Source: Ctena decussata (Eukaryota > Mollusca > Bivalvia > Lucinida > Lucinidae). From it: 64,000 nucleotides of DNA. A program made the translations under genes and the position numbers. A model generated the notes under the pieces. That model searched no databases and was not told the DNA's origin. It saw only the letters and a list, made by a program, of their open reading frames with translations. This document shows, one piece after another, positions 11,901 to 24,120 of the stretch (its first letter is position 1; each line of letters opens with the position of its first letter). Location: assembly GCA_963989385.1 (NCBI GenBank), contig OZ022500.1:75822289-75886288 (forward strand), in the 5' to 3' direction.

Positions 11901-14900
11901 GTCCGTCCGTCCGTCCGTCCGTCTGTCCGTCGTCAACAATTTCTTTAAACGACATCTCCTCCTAGACCAGTAGGCCAATTCCAAAATAATTTCACACAAA
12001 TGTTCCTCTTATAGCCTTGTACCAAAATTGCTAAAATGGTTCCGCTCCGCTGAACAAAATGGCCGCCAGAGCTAAAAATAGAAAAACCTTTAAACGACAT
12101 CTCCTCCCAAGCCAGTGGACCGATTTCAAAATAATTTCACAGAAATGTTCGACTCATGGCCCTGAACCAAAATTGCTAAAACGGTTTTGCTCGGCTGAAC
12201 AAAATGGCCGCCAGAGCTAAAAATAGAAAAACCTTTAAACGACATCTCCTCCCAAGCCAGTGGACCGATTTCAAAATAATTTCACAGAAATGTTTGACTC
12301 ATGGCCCTGAACCAAAATTGCTAAAATGGTTCCGCTCCGCTGAACAAAATGGCCGCCAGAGCTAAAAATAGAAAAACCTTTAAACGACATCTCCTCCCAA
12401 GCCAGTGGACCGATTTCAAAATAATTTCACAGAAATGTTTGACTCATGGCCCTGAACCAAAATTGCTAAAACGGTTCCGCTCCGCTGAACAAAATGGCCG
12501 CCAGAGCTAAAAATAGAAAAACCTTTAAACGACATCTCCTCCCAAGCCAGTGGACCGATTTCAAAATAATTTCACAGAAATGTTCGACTCATGGCCCTGA
12601 ACCAAAATTGCTAAAACTGTTCCGCTCCGCTGAACAAAATGGCCACCAGAGCTAAAAATACAAAAACTTTTAAACGACATCTCCTCCCAAGCCAGTGGAC
12701 CGATTTCAAAATAATTTCACAGAAATGTTTGACTCATGGCCCTGAACCAAAATTGCTAAAACTGTTCCACTCCACTGAACAAGATGGCCACCAGAGCTAA
12801 AAATAGAAAAACCTTTAAACGACATCTCCTCCCAAGCCAGTGGACCGATTTCAAAATAATTTCACAGAAATGTTCGACTCATGGCCCTGAACCAAAATTG
12901 CTAAAACGGTTCCACTCCACTGAACAAGATGGCCACCAGAGCTAAAAATACAAAAACTTTTAAACAACATCTCCTCCCAAGCCAGTGGACCGATTTCAAA
13001 ATAATTTCACAGAAATGTTTGACTCATGGCCCTGAACCAAAATTGCTAAAACGGTTCCACTCCACTGAACAAGATGGCCACCAGAGCTAAAAATAGAAAT
13101 AAATCTTTAAATGACATAGAGGGCACAGTTTTGATCCAACCCTCATGAACCTTTGTCAGAATGATTATCTTGATAAACTTTAGGCCAAATTTGAAACTAG
13201 GTCATGTCGGGTCAAAAAGTAGGTCACTAGGTCAAATCTTAGTAAAACCTTGTGTACACTCTAGAGGGCACAGTTTTGATCCAACCTTCATGAAACTTTG
13301 TCAGAATGATTATCTAAATGAAATGCAGGCCAAATTTGAAACAAGGTCATGTCGGATTAAAAACTAGGTCACTAGGTCAAATCTTAGTAAAACCTTGTGT
13401 ACACTCTAGAGGGCACAGTTTTGATCCAATTTTCATGAAACTTTGTCAGAATATTAATCTTCATAAAGCCTAGATGAATTTTAAAACTGGGTTACATAAG
13501 GTCAAAAACTAGGTCACTAGGTCAAATCTTAGAAAAACCTTGTGTACACAATTGTCGTTTTATTTTGCATTGAATCTTCATGAAACATTGTCAGAATGTT
13601 TGTCTTCATGAAATTTAGGCCCAGTTTGAAACTGAATACTGTCTGATCGAAAACTAGATAGCCAGGTCAGATCTTAGAAAAACATTGTGTACACTCTAGA
13701 GGGCACAGTTTTGATCCAATCTTCATGAAACTTTGTCAGAATAATATATTGGAAAGTGCAAAACTGCTCCAGTTTAACCGTCATCAAATAGATGATCTTC
13801 CATGTTAATTCATCATAACTCAGGTGAGCGATTTAGGTCCAGCATGGACCTCTTGTTCAGATAAGTTCTACATATTTAGTTTTCGAGGCCAGCCCCATAT
13901 CTCCCTTTTCATAGGTCCCTGATCTTTGACACTTCGTCAGTGAATGCACCTTACTGCTCCAGGTCACCACTATACTTTTCATATACCACAGACGTTTGAA
14001 ACTCCATCAGTGCATGCAACTTACCACTCCAGGACCCCTCCCATAAAACTAGGACACTGTTTTAACATTTTTGAGTTCTAATATCTCTGTAACCACATGA
14101 CAGATTTTTATCTTGAATGTGTGATAAGTAATTATGAAGACAGGGTATAACTATATCATCCAAGCAGAGGTCAGCTGTGATACCTTTTGACATGTCTAGA
14201 TTATTTCAGTGAGATAGATGCTGAGATAGCTCAAAACAGTGACAAAGATCAGGATATAGTGCAACAGCAGCGAGAACTTGGGGCAAGGAGAGACCAGGTA
14301 CTCCATATGTTGACAACACGGCAAGAGAAGGCGGCCAAATTGTCACTACAGCATCAGAGTCGGATGAAAGTTCTACAAGAACAAGCTCAGTGTTTAAAAG
14401 AGTAAGACACTATTGTATTTCTTCGGTTATAGGAACGGTAGTTTTCCCTTCCAAAACAATCCCAAAGATCTAGAGCCATCTTATAAGATGGCTATAGATT
14501 TTTCTGGTTGTTTTTTTTGATGAAAGTTCTACTAGAACAAGGTCAGGGTTTGATAGAGTAAGACACTTCTGTATTTCTTTGGTTACAAGATGGGCAGTTT
14601 TCCCTTCCAAAACAAGCCCAAAAGTCTCGATGTCTTATCCCAAAAATCTAGATCCATCTTTTAAGAGGGATCTAGATTTTTGGCATTGTTTTAGAAGAGA
14701 AACCTGCATCTCATAGCTGAATTTCATAGGACTGATTTAGATATTTTGGGTCAGTCTAGAGATGGAAAACACTGTTTTATTACCAAAATGGGACCTTCAT
14801 GCTTAAGTTTGGTAACAGCAAATGTTGGAGCCATGGTAGCTGAGTAGGTTACTGTTGGTCTAGTGGTCCTGGGTTTAAGACCTACTGTAGGCGGAATTCT

Positions 14901-17900
14901 TTCCAACCATAAAAGGAGTTCCATTGCATACTGCCTTTCAATATCACCCACCAATCATCCTGATATGACTGATATACTGTTAAAAAGGAGGTAAAATCGC
15001 GAGGCATCCATCTGATAATTCATTTAACAGCAAATACTCAGATGGGTAGGAGCAAATTCCCTAAAGAGTTGACCCTTAGTGGGAAGGGCAGAGAGTCTGA
15101 AAATGGCAGAGTTGCTCCCATGAATGTGAACACATTCACCTTAAACATGTTAAATTATTTTCTGCAATGATTTTTATTGTAACATCTTTTAGAGCATTTG
15201 AAATTATATGTAAACCGTATATGCGGTAATTTTTGCAGGTTCAAATTTTCGCGGTTAAGGGTCAAAAACATAAACATTAATTTTCGCAATTTTTAGCTCG
15301 CCTGAACGAAGTTCAGGAAGAGCTATTGAACTACCCCAGGCGGCAGCGTTGGCGTCGGCGTTGGCGGCGGCGGCGGCGTTAGCAAAATGTTAAAGTTTTA
15401 CGTTTAAGTTTTTTATGTGATGGGCAAGGCGCTGTCAGGCGAGCTATCCTGGCCCTGTGACAGGTCTTGTTAATTTTCGTTGTTAGCAGGGCTGCCGCAG
15501 GTTAATGGAAGAACTGGCTCAAGTTAAAGGCCCAGCAATTACCGAAGCAAACAGAAACAAAATATATGAACACTATGTCTGCATAAGATACTTTGTAAGA
15601 AACAGGAAATTATTTCATGATTTTGATATTCCTGGTTTCTAAGTGACCGCGAAAAATGGAACACCGCGAAAATTGGAACACCGCGAAAATTATCTTGAAT
15701 ATGGTATTTTATTTACCTGGTAACCATTAATCAAGGTGTCCCAATATACAGAGTAATCATGGTCGCTGCTAATACTGCAAAAATTTAAAAATTGGAGCAC
15801 TGAAAGTAATTACCGTAATTGGTGTAAAAATAGAACAGTTTGGTTTTGCTATGCAGTAATGCATCCTAAAGATGCAGATAGAAGGTAAACAGTGTAGACC
15901 CTGATCAAACTGCTTCAGGAGCAGTCTGATCTTGTCCGCACTGATTGATCAGACCTTTCTGGCCCAATGCAGTAGAACTTCAATTGCTCATTTACCCTGC
16001 CTGACTAAAACTTGTTCTTGGGTCCCTAAAGGTACTAGAAATGAATCATGGTTGGCTGGAACTACCTTTAGCTGGAACTAGTTTTCATGATCCTAAGCTT
16101 ATTTAGGCCTTTGAAGTTCTATTATACTTAGAACTTTTACAGCAAGTTTTCATTATAGCCAGCGGGAAAACTGTATGCACAAACAGTCCTCAGAAGCCCA
16201 GATGAAAAGTGCCAAGTTAGACTATAAAAGAAAGAAAGAAGATGAGGTGAAACAAAAACAGAGAGATCTTGAACAGAAGAGTAAGACAGTTCAAGAGCTA
16301 TATTCAAGATTATTGGAGAGTGTAAGTACAGTTTAATTGACATGTATTGTACTTAACACCATTCTGCAAGTTGACAGCTATACAGTTTTGTCAAAAGACC
16401 AGAATTTTGACTGGGCTTGTAAATTTGTTTATGTTATTCTGAGACAACTATGCTACCCTAGGTTCTCTGATACATTGTAACACATTATATGCCACTTATT
16501 CTCTCCAAGTTCAGAAAATTGTGAAATAATTAATTTGCATTTGCCTTTCAAGGCTCCCCAGCCCTTTGATTATTTTTAAAGTTTGCGTGTGTTTTCATAT
16601 TCTCACATAACACTTCTATATTGGTATTTTGCCTTTACCTGTCTTTGACAAAGTTCTCAGTCATTCTTATTTTGCTTCCCTTCTCAATTGGGGTCAACTG
16701 TTAAAGGAAACGATTTGCTCCCTTGGGAACAAATTCTTTCCTTTAACCCTTTGTAAACTGGAAACCTTTTTTAAAGACTTATGCAAACAGTGCAGACCCA
16801 GCTCAGACGCTGCAGAACGTGGGATCTGAACAGGGTCTACAATGTTTGCTTACAGGACTTTCTATGCAAAAATACAGTATAAATGGAAACATCCACCAGA
16901 AAACCCTAAAACTAGAAATGGACTCATCCAAATGATAGGGATAGACAAGACCACTAGTCAAAAAAGGGTTAAGAGGTGACTCCATTTTAGAAGAGCTTCA
17001 TCTTCAAGACAAGCAAACAAGAAGTCACAAAAGTTGTTACCCTTTATAAATGTGGCAGAAAAAACATGGATGTCTCCCATACACCTAAGTATTATTCTGA
17101 TCATCGTACAGCCAAGTTTATATTGGTAAAGGTTGTTTCTTGGTCCTAAAAGATTTAAAGCTGTTTGAATGAATTTGAGTTGAGGTTGATGGAGGTCCAG
17201 TTTACAATGGGTTTTGAGAATAATATGAGCCGCAACAAGAGAAAACTAGCAAAGTGGTTGTGCACCCAGCGCAGACTCAGATCAGCCTGGGCATTTGCCT
17301 AATCTAATCAGAGTCTTCACTGTCTTCATGGAGTTAGCTTAGACCTTTAGCTACCCTTTAAGCACACTGCAAAGACTCTCATCAGACTGGGTGGGTGCCC
17401 AGGCTGGTCTGAGTCTGTGCTGGGCACACAACCACTTTGTTGGTTTTCTCATGTAGGGCCTCATAAGAGATCATTTCTGTGAAGTCTCCATATGACCTAG
17501 TTGTTGGTTGAATGTTAAACTCAAGTTCACTTACTCTGTGTTGATTTGATTATTACTGATTTTCAGTAGATGCTCACCCTGGCCCCGAGGTTATAAAACT
17601 TTTTTCATGCTCAACTCAGCTGAGCATGAAACTTTATCTGCTAATAAATAGCAAATTACTGATAAGTACAGCTGTTTTCTTGCTTAGTTTAGCTGAGTAT
17701 GAAATTTTCTCTGCTTATGAATATGAAAATGCCAACATTAGTTGGTGTTTTCATATTTATCAGCAGAGAAAGTTTCATGCTCAGCTGAGTTGAGCATGAA
17801 AAAAGTTTTATAACCTCGGGGCCTGGCCCCGAGGTTATAAAACTTTTTGAGAACATTCTCAGACTCAAGAGAGCACAATTCCTGAGTTTGAGCATAAACC

Positions 17901-18719
17901 CGAGGTTATAAAACTTTTGAGAACGTTTTCATGCTCAAAGTTGAGCACGATGTTGAGCATGAAACGTCCAAATCTTGAGCAAGCACTGGACCATTCTCAG
18001 AGTCATGCTCAAGCAAAACAACATGGCGGCTCATTTACGTGAGAAACATTGTTAAACACGGAATTTGGCCAGATGACCAGGCGTGTTCAAACATGGAACG
18101 AATCCGCTGGAGGATTTAAAAGAGGACCGATACCGCTTTAGGCAGCAGACTGTTATGAGGGTATTGGACTACCCTTCCACCCCAAAACTGAGAAAGAAAA
18201 ACCCTAACCTTTGCTTCAGCTGTCAATCTTCTCCTAAATGCATCTCTGTAAATCGCCGAAATCGCCGAATTTCGAGTAGGTCAGCAGGCAGGACGTACAT
18301 GTTATGTGGCATGCAAGCTTTGCAAACCAACTTTCTAGAACGACATGACGTTTCTATTTCGCAGGACGATTGACGAAGAAAATGCATCCTTCTCCAAAAC
18401 AGCAGGTGATTTTCAGTGACCTTCGATTTTCAGTATCGATCGGTTTTCCCCCGGTTATATAAATAAACTGTCAAGCTATTGGTACAGCTCCAATGTGACG
18501 TTGCAGTTATAAAGTGTGACGTCAAAATGACACTGTCTATTTAGCAAAGGTTGCACACCACTAAAGATATTTATCCACACTACAGCCAATTGGGGTTTAG
18601 CTACAACCAACCAACCTACCCCTATTTATTTCTTCGCTTTCATCATGTAGCGTCTTGTTTACCCTTGCACCCGCACATCTAGTAAATAAACTTTGTACGT
18701 CAAAACTATAGACATCAAC

Positions 18720-18757
<38 letters not shown>

Positions 18758-20720
18758 TTTCCTGTCATTTAGGGAGGAGTCATTATACCCCCGGTATACG
18801 AAGTATATAGGGGGTATATAGTTTTTGGTCTTTCCGTTAATATGTTTGTGTGTGTGTGTGTGTGTGTGTTAACATTTTTTCTGTCACAGATTTCTCAGGA
18901 ACCACTAAAGCTAGGACTTTGAAATTTGGTACAAATGTTGGGTAGGACTAGTTGTACCGTGTAAGAGAGAATCAGCCTTCTGCTGCTTATCAGTCCCTTT
19001 GTTTATCCATTTTTTCTTTCTCTCCAATTAATTTTTTGTCACAGATTTCTCAGGAACCGCTATAGCTGGGACTTTGAAATTTGGTACAAACGTTGGGTAT
19101 ATGACTAGTTGTACCGTGCTGTACCGTCTCCTGCTTATCAGTCCCTCTGTTTGTCCATTTTTTCTTTCTCTCCAATTAAATTTTTGTCACAGATTTGTCA
19201 CAGATTTCTCAGGAACCTCTACAGCCAGGACTTTCAAATTTGGTGTAAACCTTGGGTATGACTAGTTGTACTGTGTAAGAGAGAATCAGCCTTGGGTATG
19301 ACTAGTTGTACTGTGTAAGAGAGAATCAGCCTTCTCCTGCTTATCAGTCCCTTTGTTTGTCCATTTTTTCTTTCTCTCCAATTAATTTTTGTCACAGACT
19401 TCTCAGGAACCACTAAAGCTAGGACTTTGAATTTGGTACAAATGTTGGGTATGACTAGTTGTACCATGTAAGAGAGAATCAGCCTTCTCATGCTTATCAG
19501 TCCCTTTGTTTGTCCATTTTTTCTTTCTCTCCAATTCATTTTTTGTCCCAGATTTCTCAGGAACCACTACAGCTAGGACTTTGAAATGTGGTATAAACGT
19601 TGGGTATGACTAGTTGTACTGTGTAAGAGGGAATCAGCCTTCTCATGCTTTTCAAACATTGGGTATGACTAGTTGTATCATGTAAGAGAGAATCAGCCTT
19701 TTGCTGCTTATCATTCTCTTTGTTTGTCCACTTTTTCTTTCTCTCCATTAAAATTTCTGTCAAAGATTTCTTAGGAACCACTTTAGCTAGGATTTTGAAA
19801 TTTGGTTCAAACGTTGTGTATGACAAGTTGTACTGTGTAAGAGAGAATCAGCCTCCTCCTGCTTTTCATTCCCTTTGTTTGTCTATTTTTTCTTTCTCTC
19901 CAATTAACTTTTTGTCACAGATTTCTCTGTTCTCATGAGAGCCACAGTCTTCAAATTTTGTATACATCATGAGAATTGCCATATATATTGCTGGGAAGAA
20001 AATCAAGATGCTAAGATTTCTTTTGGCCTTCTTTTTCTTTTTTCTTTTTCCCATCTCTCACTCCAATGCAATAAATGGAAAAATTTATGGAAAAAAATTC
20101 TCAGATTGCTATGTTATTAGGTTTACATCTAGCTTTAAACTGATTAGTTGACATCATTGGGATGCTGCTGCTGACTTTAGGTCAAGGTCGCAGACATAGA
20201 AGTTTATGTAAACTTACGTTGAAATTTTGTGTTAAATTTGTATATTTTTTTGATAACATAATTTGCATTTATTTTAATGGAACCTTTTGGTGTTTGTTTA
20301 TAGGCCTTTCACTGGATTTGTAATAGATTGTCCATCTGTCTGTCTGTTAGTTAACATTTGCTTGTATTAAATGTGTTTTTATTTTGCGGTGGTGCTGGCC
20401 GGGGGTATACATGAGCCCCTGCTCACATGCTCTAGTTTATTATCAGGTGTGTGTGTGTTGTTGGGGGGGGGGGGGGGGGGTACATTTTCATATGGTTCAC
20501 CAAAATTCCCCCCCCCCCCTTTCACTGGATTTGTAATAGATTGTCCATCTGTCTGTCTGTTAGTTAACATTTGCTTGTATTAAATGTGTTTTTATTTTGC
20601 GGTGGTGCTGGCCGGGGGTATACATGAGCCCCTGCTCACATGCTCTAGTTTATTATCAGGTGTGTGTGTGTTGTTGGGGGGGGGGGGGGGGGGGTACATT
20701 TTCATATGGTTCACCAAAAT

Positions 20721-20752
<32 letters not shown>

Positions 20753-23700
20753 AGTCTCACCAGAATTATTTTTCCGGCCCCCTCCAGATAGGTGACCAAA
20801 AGTTTTATGACCCCCCACACACACACGCACACACAATCCCCCAATCCCAGCTACCCACCCACGCCATATTACCTATTTTATGTCAGACTGACCGCAATCA
20901 AAAACCTGTTAACAGGTTAACTGATCATGGTCTGTGTTAACTTTGTCTGGATTTCTTGCAGTTTCTTCTGCTTATGGGCATCCAGAAATCATTTTGTCGA
21001 ATGCTTAATAATTACAACTATTAATAATACTAATTGGGACTCTGGGTGGCAGGGGGGCAGCCCCCAGAAGCCACAGTAGTTTTGCTGATGAAAAGGCACC
21101 TGGAGAGCTGATATCACAAACGCAGGCATTAGGCTAAATTTAATTGAGAACAATATCATCTACTTGATATGATTTTATAGACACTTTCATACTGTTCTTG
21201 GATACCGGTGAGAATCAGCCCCGAGTTTTTTGTGTTACATTTCCATAAATGTCTTTAAGTTTTGATATTGAAATAAAAGAGTCTGAAATTTGAGGAGTAA
21301 TGGGGTCTGGGGGTCTCCTCCCCCCCCCCCCCCCAGAAGCTGAGACATTTTTAAAAATGAAGACTGATTGAAGAATTCTGATTTCCCACCCCCCCCTCCC
21401 AGTACATCACCAACAAAAATTCCGACCCCCCCCCCTAAATGTAATCCCCCCACCTGACAATAAATGAATCGTCCCTTAAAATCTAGATTAGCTTCAGCAG
21501 TGAATTGTTGAGTAATACTTCACTGTTTGTGTGTGTCAGCTGTAAAGCAGATCAAATCACGAGCACGGATTGCGAGTAAAATATCTACCTATAACTGGCT
21601 GACAAGATGTGAATTATTACTCAACAATGTACTGCTGGTGCCGACCTCTTTCGATTGACTCTCATTTAACGCTGGAAATAATGCTTTGATATGGGAAAAT
21701 GCTAGAACCTAAGAATTCATGGAAACTATATTTATATTCTATATTCTTCCGATAACGGGATACCCAGTCGCAGGTAAATCATGATTCCCAAAGATTCTGC
21801 ATTTGAGAATGTAACTACTTAAATATTGCAAACATTTGATTTGAACTCATACCGTAAGTGTTGGTTCTGATTGTGTGGGTTGTTTGGTTGGTTGGTTTGG
21901 GTTTAACGGCTCTTTAAGACAGTATTTCAGGCTATATCGGACCGTCTCCCAGAGAGAGGGAGAAAGAAAAGAGAAATGATAGATGAGAGAAAGAAACATC
22001 CAAACAACCCGCCTGTACCTACTGCAAGCACAGTAAGCCCTTGCCCTGTTTTATCCAAATAAGTAGGACGCCCCGGCACTGGAAGTTATAACCTGCACCA
22101 TCGCCCGACCACCGCCCCCGATAGTGTGGGATTTCCTATAAGTGTTTGTTTACGGATGTGCCACCGGAAGAGACCTTTATACTTTTCTGCTCTGAATTTA
22201 CACGATAAGGTGTCTTTTCAGCATCAGGTTATTTGATAAACCCCACTTTAATATCTGCCTATTTCACGATTGAGGATCGTCATAATCGGAGCCAATGGCT
22301 CTGATAAGGAAAGGTTGTGATGGTCTTCCGTAGCACGTACGGCTCCGCCGATATCAGCTAAAAATAGACGCAAAAAGCAAAGTTTCGCATTCGTAGTATA
22401 AATTCGTTTTTACAGCGTGGAATCTCTAAAAATGTATACTGAACGCCAAAAGAAATGCATACAATGTATACGCCCAGTTTATTTGAAGGTATAGGTATAT
22501 ACTCTTATTTAGACATTTTGAGTTTCTTTGTTTATGATATTCCGACAGAATGAGCACTTTAACGCATCGATATTCCATAAACTTTAGAGATTAGAACGCT
22601 TGCTTTTGTGATGGGGTTAAACTTAAAGTCACCATACTTTCAGAAGCTGAATTTTAATTTCCTTATAATGCTCAGCTGATTATTTTCTCCAGACATAATG
22701 TCCGTGGCAAGGGTAAGAAACATCGAAAAAATCAAAGCAGTCGAGCCTTGCGTTTTAGAGAAACAATCAGGTGAAAGTTGTCAGTAGAAACAGTAACACT
22801 GGCTTACCATTGGATTTCCATAGACTTTTTAACACCCTGTATTTCTTGAAAAGAACAGGAACCATTTATACAAAGGGGTTAAATGGATTAACAAGAGTAA
22901 AATAAAAAGGTTTGCAAAGAAATTTTTCGCAGCACTGCAGAACTTTTAGTGTTATTGGACTTCCCATTTTGCTATTTGTTTAATTGCAAGGGAGATAATT
23001 TGACAAATGTTCAACTTCAAACTGCTGTCATGTTCTTAAGAAGAACACCATGGTAATAAAACCGACGTTTTATTCATAACCACACTTAAGAGTCGTGTTT
23101 TGGAAACAATTTGTTATACCGCCAAAGGATAGACAACTCTTACAACAACTTTGAATGGTTCATGATAAATTGAGATAACTCTTTAATCCAAGTTTAATTT
23201 TGCAAGAAGATAAGTTTTTATTGTTGGCAGACCTCAGTAGTGTTTTCTGCTATATATGATTTACAACCATAAATCAGTTGACAGAAGAAAACTGAACCTA
23301 AACTTGTATGCGTTTCTTTTGGCGTTCAGTATATTTAGTTCAACGCTATGGTCTTCTTTCCTAGGCTAAGGTAAGTTGTCATGTGAGTTCGATTGTGTCT
23401 GAATCATTGGCTTCAGACATGAACAGCACCACCCGTGTATTATAATATCAATAGCCTACTATTTTCTCAATTCCGGTAGCAGACTAGTAGAATAAGTAAC
23501 GGAAAAGTGTCTTTTATTTTTTAGATTTTCTTTCTTTTTGTCGATCCTGTTGCTGCGTGTTCAAGTGAATGATCATAAAAGTTGCGATTGCATAAGTTAC
23601 CCCCCCCCCCCCCCCCCCCACTCGGTATTATCCGCATCAAGTAATCGGGGCAGCTACAAATCAATTCTAATTCCGCGAGTTTCTTTTACATGACTTTTTA

Positions 23701-24080
23701 TACCGCAAGTTTCTTTAAATAACGGTAATAAGCGTCATCAAACTGTTTCAATGACTCTGTTTAAACCTTTTTCATAAAAAGATTTTAGCAGCGACAATGG
23801 TGATATGCTGTAACAGTTAAAGTTGTGTAAGCGACCAGACCACATTATTGTTTCACCTCTCTGGGAGCCATACTGTTTTCTCATGTCTGTCTGTCTGCCT
23901 GTCTGTGTTTCCGTCCGTCTGTCCATCCTTCCGTCTGTCAAAAATCATATCCGTCCCATAACTCTGAAACAGATGAAGTATTTTCTCGAAACTTGGTACA
24001 AATATAAAGCATCAGCAGATGTTATGAAGAGAATGGCATTTTAGCTGAAACTACCCTAAATGATTATGTCCCCCCCCTCC

Positions 24081-24120
<40 letters not shown>

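Noticed and set aside
11951..13110. CRISPR-like regular array
   Set aside because: Units are 145 bp and similar throughout, with no unique spacers, and the DNA is animal. It is a tandem satellite inside a mobile element.
19234..19826. Minus-strand ORFs with repeated RRLILSYTVQLVIP
   Set aside because: They follow the units of the Helentron-like array at 18784-20649 and change with its period; repeat translation, not genes.
20371..20940. Gly- and Pro-rich ORFs
   Set aside because: They are produced by poly-G and poly-C runs in a duplicated repeat end.
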